From positions 34,368-98,367 of the forward strand of contig NZ_JBMDYO010000007.1 in NCBI RefSeq assembly GCF_049310885.1: DNA of 64,000 nucleotides. The letters are read 5' to 3'. The translations under genes were made by a program, and so were the position numbers. This DNA comes from CAYZJV01 sp049310885. GTDB lineage: Bacteria; Spirochaetota; Spirochaetia; Sphaerochaetales; Sphaerochaetaceae. Positions within the stretch are counted from its first letter, which is position 1; the number at the start of each line of letters is the position of its first letter. A model generated the notes under the pieces. It was not told the origin of the DNA. It worked only from the letters and a program-made list of their open reading frames with translations, and ran no database searches. Below are positions 17,318-27,467 of the stretch, in pieces.

Positions 17318-18714
17318 ATGGTGAAGAAGTCCAAGATAAGCTCCGGTGTCATGGCATCCTATGGTGTAGGAAAATTCCTCGCCGAGTTCCTTACCGGTGC
17401 CTTCGGTGCTGTCGTATTCAAATTCTACGAGACAGAAATAGGTCTTTCGGCAGGATACGCCGCACTAGCGACGATCCTCTACTCTCTCTGGAATGCCATA
17501 AACGACCCTGTGATCGGTTATGTGACAAATAGGAAGGCGCCATTCTCGCGTATATTCGGCCGCAGGTTCCCGTGGATCATCATAGGACTATTTTCCAGCG
17601 CTCTCTTTTTTGTGCTTATCTTTTCGGTACCCCAATCCTGGCGACTTGAAGTGTCATCCAATCCATTACCGGTCTTCTTCTGGATGGTCGTAACCATATG
17701 TCTCTTTGATGGTTGCTATTCACTTTGGGAGGTAAACTACCAATCGGTCTATCCGGACAAGTTCCGTAGCCAAGAGGTCCGTACGAAAGCCGCTGCCATC
17801 AGCACCGCTGTGGGTGTACTCGGTGTCGCTGCGGGATTCGTGATCCCTCCCCTCTTCTTTTCATACGGAGATGTCGGAAGTTACCTTACCAGTGGATGGG
17901 CAGTGGCAGCTTTTACCGTTGGTGGGATCCTGCTGATTATCCCAGGGATTCATGAAACCAAGGAGATGATTCAAAGATTTTCCAAACACCAAGAGCAGTT
18001 GAAAGCCGAACCGAGAAAGGAACATGCCTTCATACCTTCCATGGTACGGGCATTGAAACATCGTGATCTATTGGCATTTATCCTCCTGCTATTCCTTTAC
18101 CAATCGGGAGCCATGTGTATGACCAGTTCGGTCCATTATGTAGGCAATTATATTCTCAACGTTCCCAGTAGCGGTACAACGTTGATCTTTGCTGGAATGC
18201 TCATCGGTACCCTCGTATCCATTCCCGGATGGGCGCTCTTGGCTAAACGGATAGGTAACAACCAACGTATGCTCTTGATCACCGCATTGGTGATGGCTTT
18301 CTTCTCCTTCCCCATGACCTTCGTAAGCTCCATCATGGGTTTTACTATCTGGATGGCGCTTTGGGGGTTGGGCTTCGGAGGTTTCTGGACCTTCATGGGA
18401 CCAGCTATGGCCGATATCGTCGATTCCATAGTGGTTACCGACAAGAGAAGGGATGATGGCGTACTCATGGGGGCGCTTTCTTTATGCGCTTTTCCTATGC
18501 CAGCCAGGCAGTGGTCTTCTGGTTGATTCACACACTGACCGATTTCAATGCAGATCCTACATCAAAGGCAGCAAAAATGGGAATCAGTCTCCACATGGCA
18601 GCCATTCCATCGCTCTTTTTCCTCTTTGGGGCAATCGTGTTTTTCAAGATGAACACGCTCGATCCTAAGAAGATCGAAGCGAATAAGCGCCTTCTGGCCA
18701 CGCTGGACATCTGA
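17318..18714 (+). pseudogene. GPH-family sugar:cation symporter, frameshifted
   Basis: Reads as one 12-helix transporter of the glycoside-pentoside-hexuronide (MelB-like, MFS) family split between two frames. The first frame (17318-18526) runs to RRDDGVLMGA and then ends in an unrelated tail. The true C-terminus continues in another frame as AFFMRFSYASQAVVFWL and further helices to 18714. The break sits at a run of five G at 18469-18473; one extra G would give MGGAFFMRFSYA and restore a protein of about 465 residues. This may be an inactivating deletion, phase variation or a sequencing error. AAGGAG precedes the ATG. Substrate unknown; the gene follows the XRE-cupin regulator, so it could belong to the same regulon. 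Confidence 0.82.
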
Positions 18715-18796
18715 TGCGGGAAATCGTTATACTTGGTTCCCACGGAACTACTTCCCTGAATGGACGTTTTCAGGATAGTGGCTTCGGGAGGAGCTG

Positions 18797-19867
18797 ATGA
18801 TGATAGAGATCCTGCAGAAATTCGAACCCCAGTTTATCGAACTCGAGAAGCGCCTTTCGGATCCCGATATTATGAAGGATATCGACGAGTACCGAAAGAT
18901 CATGCAGGAGAGATCACACCTTGAGCCGATCATAGAGACTTTGCATACACTTAGGGATCTTAATGAACAGATCGCTGCTGCCGAGACTATGGTAAAAGAG
19001 GAGAAGGACGAGGATCTGGTTGCAATGGCGAAGGAAGAACTCGAATCCCTAAGGGAGGAACGTGACAAATTGGAAGAGCAGAGCAAGATGCTCCTCGTTC
19101 CACCCGATCCTATGGAGGGAAAGAATATCATCATGGAGATCCGTGCAGGTACGGGAGGCGATGAAGCAGCCCTTTTCGCCGCAGATCTTTTCAGGATGTA
19201 CAGTCACTTCGCCGAAAGCAAAAGATGGAAAATTGAGATCATCAGTATGAACGAGACTGGAATCGGCGGTTTCAAGGAGATTATCTACTCTATCTCTGGA
19301 AAGGATGTCTATGGGAATCTTCGTTGGGAGAGCGGTGTTCATCGTGTTCAGCGTGTCCCGGAGACCGAATCGGGAGGACGTATCCATACCTCTGCAGTTA
19401 CTGTGGCTGTTCTTCCGGAGGCCGAGGAGACCGATATTGAGATTAGGCAAGAAGATCTCAAAGTAGATGTTATGCGTAGTGGTGGTCCTGGTGGACAGTC
19501 GGTCAATACAACCGACAGTGCGGTTCGTCTGACCCACCTCCCTACCGGCCTCGTTGTAATCTGTCAGGATGAGAAATCACAAATCAAGAACAAAGCCAAG
19601 GCAATGCGTGTTCTCCGATCTCGCCTTTACGATCTGGAAGAGGATAAGAAGGCACGGGAAAGGGCTGACAACCGTAAGAGCCAAGTAGGATCGGGAGATC
19701 GTAGCGAAAGAATCAGAACCTACAATTTCCCCCAGAACCGATTGACCGACCATCGTATCAATCTCACCCTCTATAAACTTGAATTAGTTATGGCAGGCCA
19801 GTTGGAGGAGGTTGTCGATGCCCTGAGGATGGCTGCAGGTGAAGAGGCTCTGAAGGAGCTACAATGA
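18797..19867 (+). CDS. prfA: peptide chain release factor 1
   Basis: 356 residues. The peptidyl-hydrolysis motif GGQ is in RSGGPGGQSVN at about residue 235, and the N-terminal coiled-coil and domain 2 are complete. RF1 recognises UAA and UAG and releases the finished protein. GGGAGGAG stands before the ATG; a second ATG follows immediately. The stop overlaps prmC as ATGA; PrmC methylates the GGQ glutamine of this protein, a common pairing. Confidence 0.95.
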   Translation: MMIEILQKFEPQFIELEKRLSDPDIMKDIDEYRKIMQERSHLEPIIETLHTLRDLNEQIAAAETMVKEEKDEDLVAMAKEELESLREERDKLEEQSKMLLVPPDPMEGKNIIMEIRAGTGGDEAALFAADLFRMYSHFAESKRWKIEIISMNETGIGGFKEIIYSISGKDVYGNLRWESGVHRVQRVPETESGGRIHTSAVTVAVLPEAEETDIEIRQEDLKVDVMRSGGPGGQSVNTTDSAVRLTHLPTGLVVICQDEKSQIKNKAKAMRVLRSRLYDLEEDKKARERADNRKSQVGSGDRSERIRTYNFPQNRLTDHRINLTLYKLELVMAGQLEEVVDALRMAAGEEALKELQ

Positions 19868-20715
19868 TATCGGTCGGTGAGGCACTCACAAGGGGAACGA
19901 AGGCGATCGACGGATATCGCATATCCCAGACTCCATTACTGGATGCATCACTATTACTCTGTAAGACCACCGGTTTGTCACGTGAGCAACTCTACAGCAA
20001 ATCGGACAGTCTTCTTTCGGATTCGGCTGAATCGCTGTATGTATCTCTCATTAAACGTCGTTGTGAACATGAACCGATAGCCTATCTTATCGGTGAAAGG
20101 GAGTTCTTCGGTAGAACATTCACAGTGACACCTGATGTCCTTATTCCAAGAAGTGATACCGAGATATTGGTTGAGACTGCCTTGGAGTTAGTTAAAGAAA
20201 AACCAGCACAGCGTATCCTGGATCTATGTACGGGTAGTGGATGCATTGGCATTAGTCTCGCGGCTGAATTACCCGATTCGGAGGTAACATTGGCCGATAT
20301 ATCCGAAGGAGCCTTGCAAGTAGCTACTGAAAACGCACAACGATTGCTCAATAGGCCGGTAACCATACTGCAATCGGATCTCTTCTCTGCATGTACCGAT
20401 ACGTATTTCTCTCTCATAGCCACCAATCCGCCGTATCTGACCCAATCATGGTTTGATCAGACAGAGGCGCAAGTGAAGGCTGAACCGGCTCTCGCCTTAC
20501 TTGGAGGAGATGCCGATGGTCTAGCGATTATCCGCTCGATTGTTGATCAAGCACCGAAACACCTGCATCCACGAGGAATTTTGTTGATTGAATGCGATTT
20601 CCGTCAGCAAAGCGCTATCATGGACTTGCTTTCTGAGCGGGGTTTCTCACATATTGAAAGCAAGAAGGATCTGGCACAATTGCATCGCGTCGTTTGGGGG
20701 GTTTTGGATGTATGA
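19864..20715 (+). CDS. prmC: release factor glutamine N5-methyltransferase
   Basis: 283 residues. The SAM-binding motif is LDLCTGSGCIGI (119-130) and the substrate-glutamine motif NPPY is at 188-191. It methylates the GGQ glutamine of RF1 and RF2. It is coupled to prfA by an ATGA overlap and its last codons overlap the start of the RSH gene, so the three form one operon. Confidence 0.94.
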   Translation: MISVGEALTRGTKAIDGYRISQTPLLDASLLLCKTTGLSREQLYSKSDSLLSDSAESLYVSLIKRRCEHEPIAYLIGEREFFGRTFTVTPDVLIPRSDTEILVETALELVKEKPAQRILDLCTGSGCIGISLAAELPDSEVTLADISEGALQVATENAQRLLNRPVTILQSDLFSACTDTYFSLIATNPPYLTQSWFDQTEAQVKAEPALALLGGDADGLAIIRSIVDQAPKHLHPRGILLIECDFRQQSAIMDLLSERGFSHIESKKDLAQLHRVVWGVLDV

Positions 20716-22726
20716 GGAATTGACCAACAGATTTGTCCAAAAGACCTTCCGCTACTCCAAGGCGGAACAGGAACGTATTCGTGATGCCGCAATATTCTCC
20801 TGTGAAGCCCATGGTAACCAAAAACGGCAGAGCGGAGAGCCCTATATCATCCACCCTTACGCAGTCGCCGAAATTCTCATATCGATCCGTATGGATGTCG
20901 ATACGGTGATTGCTGGACTTCTCCATGATACGCTCGAAGACACATCCACGACCTATGAGGACTTAGTAGAACGTTTTGGCCAGACTGTAGCCGATCTGGT
21001 GGAAGGTGAGACGAAGATTAGCACCCTGAAGGTAAAGAATAAAAGTCAGCAAGAGGCTGAGACTATCAGGAAGATGTTCTTTGCCATGAGCCAAGATGTC
21101 CGGGTTATCATTATCAAGTTGGCCGACAAACTGCACAATATGCGCACATTGAAGCATCTGAGCCCAATACGAGCACGTGAAATCGCCAATGAAACACTCG
21201 ACATCTATGCCCCGCTTGCTGACAGATTGGGAATGTCATGGTTGAAAGGTGAGTTGGAAGACCAATCACTCAAGATCCTGAAACCAGAAACTTTCCAGTA
21301 TATCGAAGAGTACCTCCTATCCAAGAAAAGCGAGAGGACCGCATATCTAGGAAGAATCGAGAAGATCCTCTATCGTGCATGTGGTGAACAGGGATTGGCT
21401 AATGTAGAGGTGCAATCACGAACAAAACACACCTACGGTGTCTACCTGAAGATGAAGAAGCGAAAGAAGGAGTTGGAGGAGATTGGTGATATCCTCGGAG
21501 TCCGAATCATCTGCGATACCGTGAACGAGTGCTATACACTACTTGGCCTAGTGCATAAAGTATGGCCACCCATTGAAGGTCGTTTCAAAGACTATATAGC
21601 TATGCCAAAGGCAAACAACTACCAGAGCCTCCATACCACGGTTATGGCACTCGACGGTAAATTGTTGGAGGTCCAGATACGTACCCGGGAAATGCACGCT
21701 ACAGCAGAGTACGGTGTCGCTGCCCATTGGGTCTATAAAGCAGAAACCGGTGTATCAGATGGATCCTGGATGAAACAGGACAGTGAACAGTTCACACGAA
21801 TTCTCCATAAACTCAAGAGTTGGAGCAATGAGATTGAACAATCAGAGAGCTTTCTCGATGACATCAAAGGAGAATTACTCAAGGATACCATCTACACATT
21901 CACTCCCCAAGGCCACATAGTGGAACTTCCAGCCAATGCTACGGCACTCGATTTCGCTTACCATATCCATACCGAAGTAGGAAATCATACGACTGGGGCT
22001 AAGGCCGATGGATCAATTATCCCTCTGAGCCAACCATTGAAGAATACTCAGGTAATCGAGATTTTAACGAGTCCGAACGCCCATCCCAATATCAACTGGC
22101 TACGGCTAGCGAAAACGACGAATGCCCGAAAGAAAATCCGCTCATGGCTTAACAAGAACGATGACAGTTTGATCATAGATAAGAACATCATCGCAAAGAA
22201 GAAGGTCGAACCGGTATCGGCCGAACCAACCGAAATCGCTACTCCTGTAGTAGAGGGAGAGATCGTCCGTTCGGTGATGGATCAGAGCAGACTCACCTTC
22301 AAGGTGGGCGATGAAAAAAATATGATGATCTCTCTAGCCCAGTGCTGTAATCCACGGAGGGGCGACGATATCATCGGTTATGTTTCACGGGGACGAGGGA
22401 TTATTGTACATAGGAAAAATTGCCATAACCTCAAGCATATGACCGAGATCAAGGAGAGGAGTATAGAGGTCGAGTGGGAAACTGCCGTTCCCCGTCTGAC
22501 TAGACGATTCAGGGTCGTAAGCCGGGTTACCCAAGACCTCTTTGCTGAGATCGAAGGTGCTATTAGAAAGTATCGTGGGCATTTGATCGAAGGAAGACTT
22601 GACGATGGAGAACAGGATCGTCTCATGGGAAGTTTCACCATGGAAGTAGCCAATGAGGATGACTTCAAGAAGGTCGTGAAAAGTATAAAATCGATACCAT
22701 CCATTGTCTCGATTAACTCCCTGTAG
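20708..22726 (+). CDS. RelA/SpoT homologue, bifunctional (p)ppGpp synthetase/hydrolase
   Basis: About 672 residues in the full RSH layout: an HD hydrolase domain with HDTLED (73-78) and ADKLHNMRTL, a synthetase domain with YGVYLKM, a PKANNYQSLHTT block and EVQIRTREMHATAEYG, a TGS domain (TPQGHIVELPANATALDFAY), a conserved-cysteine zinc-finger-like part and a C-terminal ACT domain. Both catalytic halves keep their key motifs, so it should make and break (p)ppGpp in the stringent response. The start ATG at 20708 overlaps the prmC end; the frame is open further upstream inside prmC. Confidence 0.93.
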   Translation: MYEELTNRFVQKTFRYSKAEQERIRDAAIFSCEAHGNQKRQSGEPYIIHPYAVAEILISIRMDVDTVIAGLLHDTLEDTSTTYEDLVERFGQTVADLVEGETKISTLKVKNKSQQEAETIRKMFFAMSQDVRVIIIKLADKLHNMRTLKHLSPIRAREIANETLDIYAPLADRLGMSWLKGELEDQSLKILKPETFQYIEEYLLSKKSERTAYLGRIEKILYRACGEQGLANVEVQSRTKHTYGVYLKMKKRKKELEEIGDILGVRIICDTVNECYTLLGLVHKVWPPIEGRFKDYIAMPKANNYQSLHTTVMALDGKLLEVQIRTREMHATAEYGVAAHWVYKAETGVSDGSWMKQDSEQFTRILHKLKSWSNEIEQSESFLDDIKGELLKDTIYTFTPQGHIVELPANATALDFAYHIHTEVGNHTTGAKADGSIIPLSQPLKNTQVIEILTSPNAHPNINWLRLAKTTNARKKIRSWLNKNDDSLIIDKNIIAKKKVEPVSAEPTEIATPVVEGEIVRSVMDQSRLTFKVGDEKNMMISLAQCCNPRRGDDIIGYVSRGRGIIVHRKNCHNLKHMTEIKERSIEVEWETAVPRLTRRFRVVSRVTQDLFAEIEGAIRKYRGHLIEGRLDDGEQDRLMGSFTMEVANEDDFKKVVKSIKSIPSIVSINSL

Positions 22727-22730
22727 CGAT

Positions 22731-24368
22731 TCAACGACCCTCTTCTATTACCCTCAATATCTCCGGAAGCAGCTGCTTCTTTCTCGATAGAACATCTTTC
22801 AAGATATACTTACCTGGCGATTCTTGAGGATAGATCAGCGCCTTTTCCTTCCTGGGAAAGGGTGTCGTAAGTAAAACGCTATCTTCCTTGATCACATCGG
22901 TTACCAAAAGCAAGGCCCAATCGAGACTGTGATGCAACCTAGTTTTGTCGAGTTGGCTCAGAATGTTCTCCTTCACCTCATCCACCTGTTCGAGGGTTGT
23001 AACTTCGACCTGTCCTATACCGAAACGGATACCACTTTCATTGTATACCTTAAAATCACCCTCAACGACCTTCTTAGGGTCGGCCTTATTCAGTACACTG
23101 GCAGCGCTGAACAAATCTTCCCCAAATTTCTTCACATCGGAGATCTTCGCGATTTCACAGAGGGCTTCTACAGCAATGATATCTGCTTGTGTCGTGGTGG
23201 GACTCTTCATGATTACTGTATCGCTGATAATACCTGAAAGGAGCATAAAAGCAGTCTGTCTGTCCAGAGGCGCCCTCCACCGCAAATATTGGTGATAGAT
23301 GATAGTACAGGTACTTCCTACTGGTTCAGATGCGATGAATATGGGACGCTGTGTCTTTTCGGCATCAAGCCGATGATGGTCTATGATCTCAACGATATCG
23401 GCCTCATCCAAGCCTTCGACACTCTGCTTCAATTCATTGTGATCAACCATTACCACCCTTCTACGGGGACGTTCCAAAAAACAACGGCGAGTGACGAATC
23501 CAATAAACTTCTCACCGTCGAAAACGGGAAGTCCACGATAGTCACTCTCCATGAGCATCCGTTTGGCATCCTCAAACAAGTCATCCACCGCAACACGGGG
23601 AGGAGCACTTGCCAGCAATCTCCTTACCGGAAGACTCATGCGTAGCAGGCGAATGGTCTCAGCAGTATCTTCATATGATTTATAGACAATCCCCCGATAT
23701 GGTTCCAAATCCACCTCGATGGGTTCATCGATTCCCAATCCTGTTATTATGATAGCCGGAAATTGATTTTCCACCGCATATTCCAAATGTCTTCTTCTAT
23801 TTCCTACCACCAAAACTGGAAGATCGGGAAGAAGAGCATTCAAGCGATTACGATAGACATCGAATTCCATGGCGCCAGTCATGATATAAGCATCGAACCA
23901 ACGGACATCGTTTTTCAGGATATATTCACCCCGGATCACCTTACTGAAATTCTCTGGATAAAACCGATAACGAGGTCTGTCCTCAGCATTCTCTCGGAGA
24001 AAAAAGGCTGTTATCTCATCAAGACTCAACAGTCCATGAAAGGAATCACCATCCAAAAGAGGTACAACCGAAGAATGGCGATTACTCATCATGGTGACCA
24101 GACTATAGACGGGGTCTTCAGGATGCAAAGACCAGAAATCCCTTGTCACCACATCGCCAACTTTCGCCCTCACATCCTTGACGAATAAGGGAGGTTCGGC
24201 ACCTGCCTTCTCAAATTGTTTTTTTGAGGTTTCGTTCATGTGTCCGATACGGATAGGAATATAGGTATTGCCAGGATCAACGATACTCTTCAACCGAGCA
24301 TAACACCATGCTGAACTGACCGAATCGAGATCGGGATTGCGATGACCGGTGACATAGATTTCTTGCAT
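22731..24368 (-). CDS. ppaC: manganese-dependent inorganic pyrophosphatase with CBS and DRTGG domains
   Basis: About 545 residues. The family II pyrophosphatase N-terminus GHRNPDLDSVSSA gives metal ligands His9, Asp13 and Asp15; the DHH motif occurs in IDHHRLDAEKTQ. Between them is a regulatory insert with CBS domains (segments with DPVYSLVTMM and LMESDYRGLPVFDGEKF) flanking a DRTGG-like domain. The CBS parts of such enzymes bind adenine nucleotides and control activity. The ATG at 24368 follows a G-rich ribosome site. Convergent with RSH. Confidence 0.92.
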   Translation of the reverse strand: MQEIYVTGHRNPDLDSVSSAWCYARLKSIVDPGNTYIPIRIGHMNETSKKQFEKAGAEPPLFVKDVRAKVGDVVTRDFWSLHPEDPVYSLVTMMSNRHSSVVPLLDGDSFHGLLSLDEITAFFLRENAEDRPRYRFYPENFSKVIRGEYILKNDVRWFDAYIMTGAMEFDVYRNRLNALLPDLPVLVVGNRRRHLEYAVENQFPAIIITGLGIDEPIEVDLEPYRGIVYKSYEDTAETIRLLRMSLPVRRLLASAPPRVAVDDLFEDAKRMLMESDYRGLPVFDGEKFIGFVTRRCFLERPRRRVVMVDHNELKQSVEGLDEADIVEIIDHHRLDAEKTQRPIFIASEPVGSTCTIIYHQYLRWRAPLDRQTAFMLLSGIISDTVIMKSPTTTQADIIAVEALCEIAKISDVKKFGEDLFSAASVLNKADPKKVVEGDFKVYNESGIRFGIGQVEVTTLEQVDEVKENILSQLDKTRLHHSLDWALLLVTDVIKEDSVLLTTPFPRKEKALIYPQESPGKYILKDVLSRKKQLLPEILRVIEEGR

Positions 24369-24426
24369 ATGGAAGCCCCCCGTCCACATCGTAGTCAATC
24401 AATCACCTTCGCGCAATAGTAATTAT

Positions 24427-25074
24427 TCAGACAACCACGAAGAGTCGTAAAAGGAGAAAAAATATTGCCTGCACAACAACAATCAATGATGGTATGAAAC
24501 TGGTTGTTTTAAGTCGCATGGCCTCAAAAATCCGCGTGAAGGCATATGCTATGAGAAACCAGGCGATATAATTCTGCAGAGGTATCTTGCCTCCCGACCA
24601 ACTCCAATAGTCGAGCGCAATCGCAACTGGTTCCATGATCCAGTCAAAGACTACAGTGATTGTAGCAGTTCCCAATGCAATAAGGGATGCATGGGAAGTT
24701 AGTCGCTTCACCATAGAGAGTGCTCCCATGATTATCAATGTCCAATTGATACCAATTAAAAGGGGTACCTCAAGCAGGGAAAAACCAAGAGTCTGTCCAT
24801 AGGTGTAAGCGCCGAAAATCATTCCTGTTGCGACACCAAGGATCTCAAGGATGAGCGTACAGAGGAAGGTGATCGCAGCCCATATCAGTAAACGATTATT
24901 ATGTGCCTTAAAATCGGGCAAAAAGCCTATCACAGCGGTTGCCAGTATCGTGTAGGGAGTCATGAACAACATTAATGGGTAGGTCGCATCAATGAGATGG
25001 AAGACAAATCCCATAAGATAGAATATGGGTAACAGGAGCATGACAAAGCGCTCAAACCGATTCTCCACTAACAT
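24427..25074 (-). CDS. cruF: carotenoid 1,2-hydratase CruF-like (DUF422)
   Basis: 215 residues with about seven hydrophobic helices. The block GMIFGAYTYGQTLG followed by PLLIGINW is the CruF/DUF422 signature; VVFDWIMEPVAIALDYWSW is also typical. CruF adds water across the terminal 1',2' double bond of a psi end group, giving a tertiary hydroxyl. It overlaps crtB by a few bases in the minus-strand operon crtI-crtB-cruF. This enzyme type explains the 1'-hydroxy group known from spirochaete carotenoids. Confidence 0.85.
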   Translation of the reverse strand: MLVENRFERFVMLLLPIFYLMGFVFHLIDATYPLMLFMTPYTILATAVIGFLPDFKAHNNRLLIWAAITFLCTLILEILGVATGMIFGAYTYGQTLGFSLLEVPLLIGINWTLIIMGALSMVKRLTSHASLIALGTATITVVFDWIMEPVAIALDYWSWSGGKIPLQNYIAWFLIAYAFTRIFEAMRLKTTSFIPSLIVVVQAIFFLLLRLFVVV

Positions 25075-25898
25075 CCGAACGCCATCCCCAACGTATGGGC
25101 AAGTCCCTTGCGGAGTATGCGAAACTTCGCCGGCTTGACCCGCTTGTCAAAAACAATCATTGGATCCTTGGCAATCTGGCGAGCTGTCCAACAATACATA
25201 TCGGCCGCAGTCATGATCGGAATCCGATAGCGACGTGGAATATAATGATAACCTTTTTCAGCCTCACGTTGCCACTGGGAATATCGGGCGATCTCTTGCC
25301 TGATAAAACGCTTGAATTCTTCCTTTTGTGCAAGAGCATCCTCCTTGGTGAGTCCTCTAAGAGAGGTCTCTCCTAAGGGAAGATACCGCCTCCCTAGCAT
25401 GTTATCCTCTTCGATATCACGAATAAAATTTATATATTGCATGGCTCGGCCAAGCATTGCAGCTGCTTGGAAACTCTCCTCTGGAAGGTCCATGATACGT
25501 GCCATGAACAATCCAATGACTTCCGCCGATCCATAGATATAGGTCAGCGTCTCATCGAGCGTATCACATGAAGTGGATACCAGATCATGTTGCATGGAAT
25601 CGAGAAAGGCTTCTGTCCAGAGGGGATCGAAATTCTTCCTTTCTTGCAGTTCGAGGAAGGCATCGATGATGTGGTCCCCGGTCGGCTGTCCAGTCAACAA
25701 CCCTTCACTGTACAAGGCCCGGAACGTCTTGAACTTATCCGGATCGACCGGAATATCATCGACCAGGTTGTCGGCTACACGTACAAAGCCATAGAGCGCG
25801 TAGACATCTTCCCGCACATACTGGGGAAAAAATCGCGAACTGAAATAGTATGTCTTGCTTCCACTTCGGAAAATCTCTTCATGCTGTTCATGGACCAT
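25068..25898 (-). CDS. crtB: phytoene synthase
   Basis: About 276 residues. The two Asp-rich substrate motifs are present as RVADNLVDD and RDIEEDNMLGRRYLP. It joins two geranylgeranyl diphosphates into phytoene, the first carotenoid step. The ATG at 25898 overlaps the crtI 3' end by about 10 bases; AGGAG is further upstream than usual. No GGPP synthase gene is in the window. Confidence 0.92.
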   Translation of the reverse strand: MVHEQHEEIFRSGSKTYYFSSRFFPQYVREDVYALYGFVRVADNLVDDIPVDPDKFKTFRALYSEGLLTGQPTGDHIIDAFLELQERKNFDPLWTEAFLDSMQHDLVSTSCDTLDETLTYIYGSAEVIGLFMARIMDLPEESFQAAAMLGRAMQYINFIRDIEEDNMLGRRYLPLGETSLRGLTKEDALAQKEEFKRFIRQEIARYSQWQREAEKGYHYIPRRYRIPIMTAADMYCWTARQIAKDPMIVFDKRVKPAKFRILRKGLAHTLGMAFGC

Positions 25899-27363
25899 AG
25901 GACTTCTGTATCTCCTGTGCAACGATTTCCGAAGCTATGAGTACCATCGGAACCCCAACACCTGGGTGAGTATACTGTCCGGTGTAAAAGAGGTTTTTTA
26001 TCTTCTTACTCCGGTTAGAAGGCCTGAAGATCGCCGTCTGCATCAAGGTATGTGATAGCCCAAGAGCGGTACCCTTGAATGCATGATAATCCTCTATGAA
26101 ATCCCGATGGGTATATATCCGCTTTACTGCGACATCCTTGGTAAGATCCTCACCCGTAACTTCCTTCACATGCTCCAATACGTGAGCAAGGTAGGCCTCC
26201 CGCTGTTCGTCGGAATCATCCAAGGCTGGTGCAACAGGAACAAGGAGAAATACATTCTCTCCACCTTCGGGAGCCGATTTAGGGTCGGTCTTTGAGATGC
26301 AACTCAAGTAAAAACAAGGATTCTCAGGCCAAGCAGGATCCTTGAAAATCGTATCGAAATGGGCATGCCAATTTTCTGCGAAGTAGAGATTGTGGTGCTC
26401 CAAGTTCTTTAGTTTCCGGTCAATTCCCAAGTAGGCAATGAACATCGATGGGGCCACCACCCGATTCTCCCAATAACGATCGCTATACTGAGATTCATTA
26501 TCATGGAGAACTTCACGATCCATATGGTGGTAATCGGCCCCCGAGACAACTACATCGGCCTCATAGTATCCCTTGGAAGTCTTGACCCCCATAGCCTTCC
26601 CGGCCTTGGTCTCAATTTCGACAACCTCCTCTCCCGTGACCAGAGTTACCCCCATTTCCTGGCAGAGTTTCACAAAACCTTGGGCAGCTCCTGCCATTCC
26701 GTCATTGGGAAAGAACACTCCCAGATTCAGATCAACGTGGCTCATGATCGAGTAGATGGCAGGGGCTTCTACTGGATTAGTGCCCAAGAATACCATTGCA
26801 TACTCAAGAATCTGTCGGGCTCGACGATCTTCAACATAGGAACCGACGAATTTATCCAATTTCTTGAATATACCGAGTCGTAAACCTTCGGTCATGATTC
26901 TCTTATTGAAAAATTCACCCAAGTGTTTGTAGTCTTTGTAAAGGAATTCTTTCATGGCTACCTCGTACTTGTAGGTAGCTTGCTCCATATATCGGGAAAG
27001 GGCTTCGCCCCCACCACTTTCGAAAGATTCAAAGAGGGCAATATTTTCCTCTTTTCGCGGACTCAGGGAAGCGGTCTCATCATTACCAAAGAAGACCTTG
27101 TAGTAAGGATCGAGCGGCAGGAGGTTAAAATAATCTTTCCTCTCCTTGCCAAAAAGGGAAAAATAGCGCTCGAAGACCTCTGGCATGAGATACCATGAAG
27201 GCCCAAGATCGAAGGTATAACCACCCGATTTCCAGTGTCGTGCCCGACCACCGAGTGAATCGAGTTTCTCGAGGAGTGTGACTGACCAACCATCCCGAGC
27301 TAACAATGCCGCACTACTGAGGCCTCCGAAGCCTCCACCGACCACCACTGCCTTCTTTTTCAT
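25888..27363 (-). CDS. crtI: phytoene desaturase
   Basis: About 491 residues of the CrtI family. The FAD-binding motif AVVVGGGFGGLSSA is at the N-terminus, followed by GGRARHW and FDLGPSWYLMP, and the C-terminal signature YTGQYTHPGVGVPMVL. It converts phytoene stepwise to lycopene. An alternative ATG at 27393 adds ten residues; neither start has a clear ribosome site. It heads the crtI-crtB-cruF operon and is divergent from the crtYcd operon. Confidence 0.92.
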   Translation of the reverse strand: MKKKAVVVGGGFGGLSSAALLARDGWSVTLLEKLDSLGGRARHWKSGGYTFDLGPSWYLMPEVFERYFSLFGKERKDYFNLLPLDPYYKVFFGNDETASLSPRKEENIALFESFESGGGEALSRYMEQATYKYEVAMKEFLYKDYKHLGEFFNKRIMTEGLRLGIFKKLDKFVGSYVEDRRARQILEYAMVFLGTNPVEAPAIYSIMSHVDLNLGVFFPNDGMAGAAQGFVKLCQEMGVTLVTGEEVVEIETKAGKAMGVKTSKGYYEADVVVSGADYHHMDREVLHDNESQYSDRYWENRVVAPSMFIAYLGIDRKLKNLEHHNLYFAENWHAHFDTIFKDPAWPENPCFYLSCISKTDPKSAPEGGENVFLLVPVAPALDDSDEQREAYLAHVLEHVKEVTGEDLTKDVAVKRIYTHRDFIEDYHAFKGTALGLSHTLMQTAIFRPSNRSKKIKNLFYTGQYTHPGVGVPMVLIASEIVAQEIQKSYGP

Positions 27364-27467
27364 AGATTGACAATACAAGATTTTTGAACACATTACAAGA
27401 AATATATGCTACCTTAGTGCCATAAGTAGTTGTAACGAGAGCCTTTTTATCCGAATGGAGGGTCTGT
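27364..27467. promoter_or_regulatory. divergent crt intergenic region
   Basis: An AT-rich stretch of about 100 bases that must hold the promoters of both carotenoid operons. TTGACA occurs on the plus strand at 27367-27372 and TTGAAC with TATGCT at 27384-27410, but spacing is poor for each, so no single promoter can be fixed. GGAGGG just before 27468 is the ribosome site of the right-hand operon. Confidence 0.4.
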
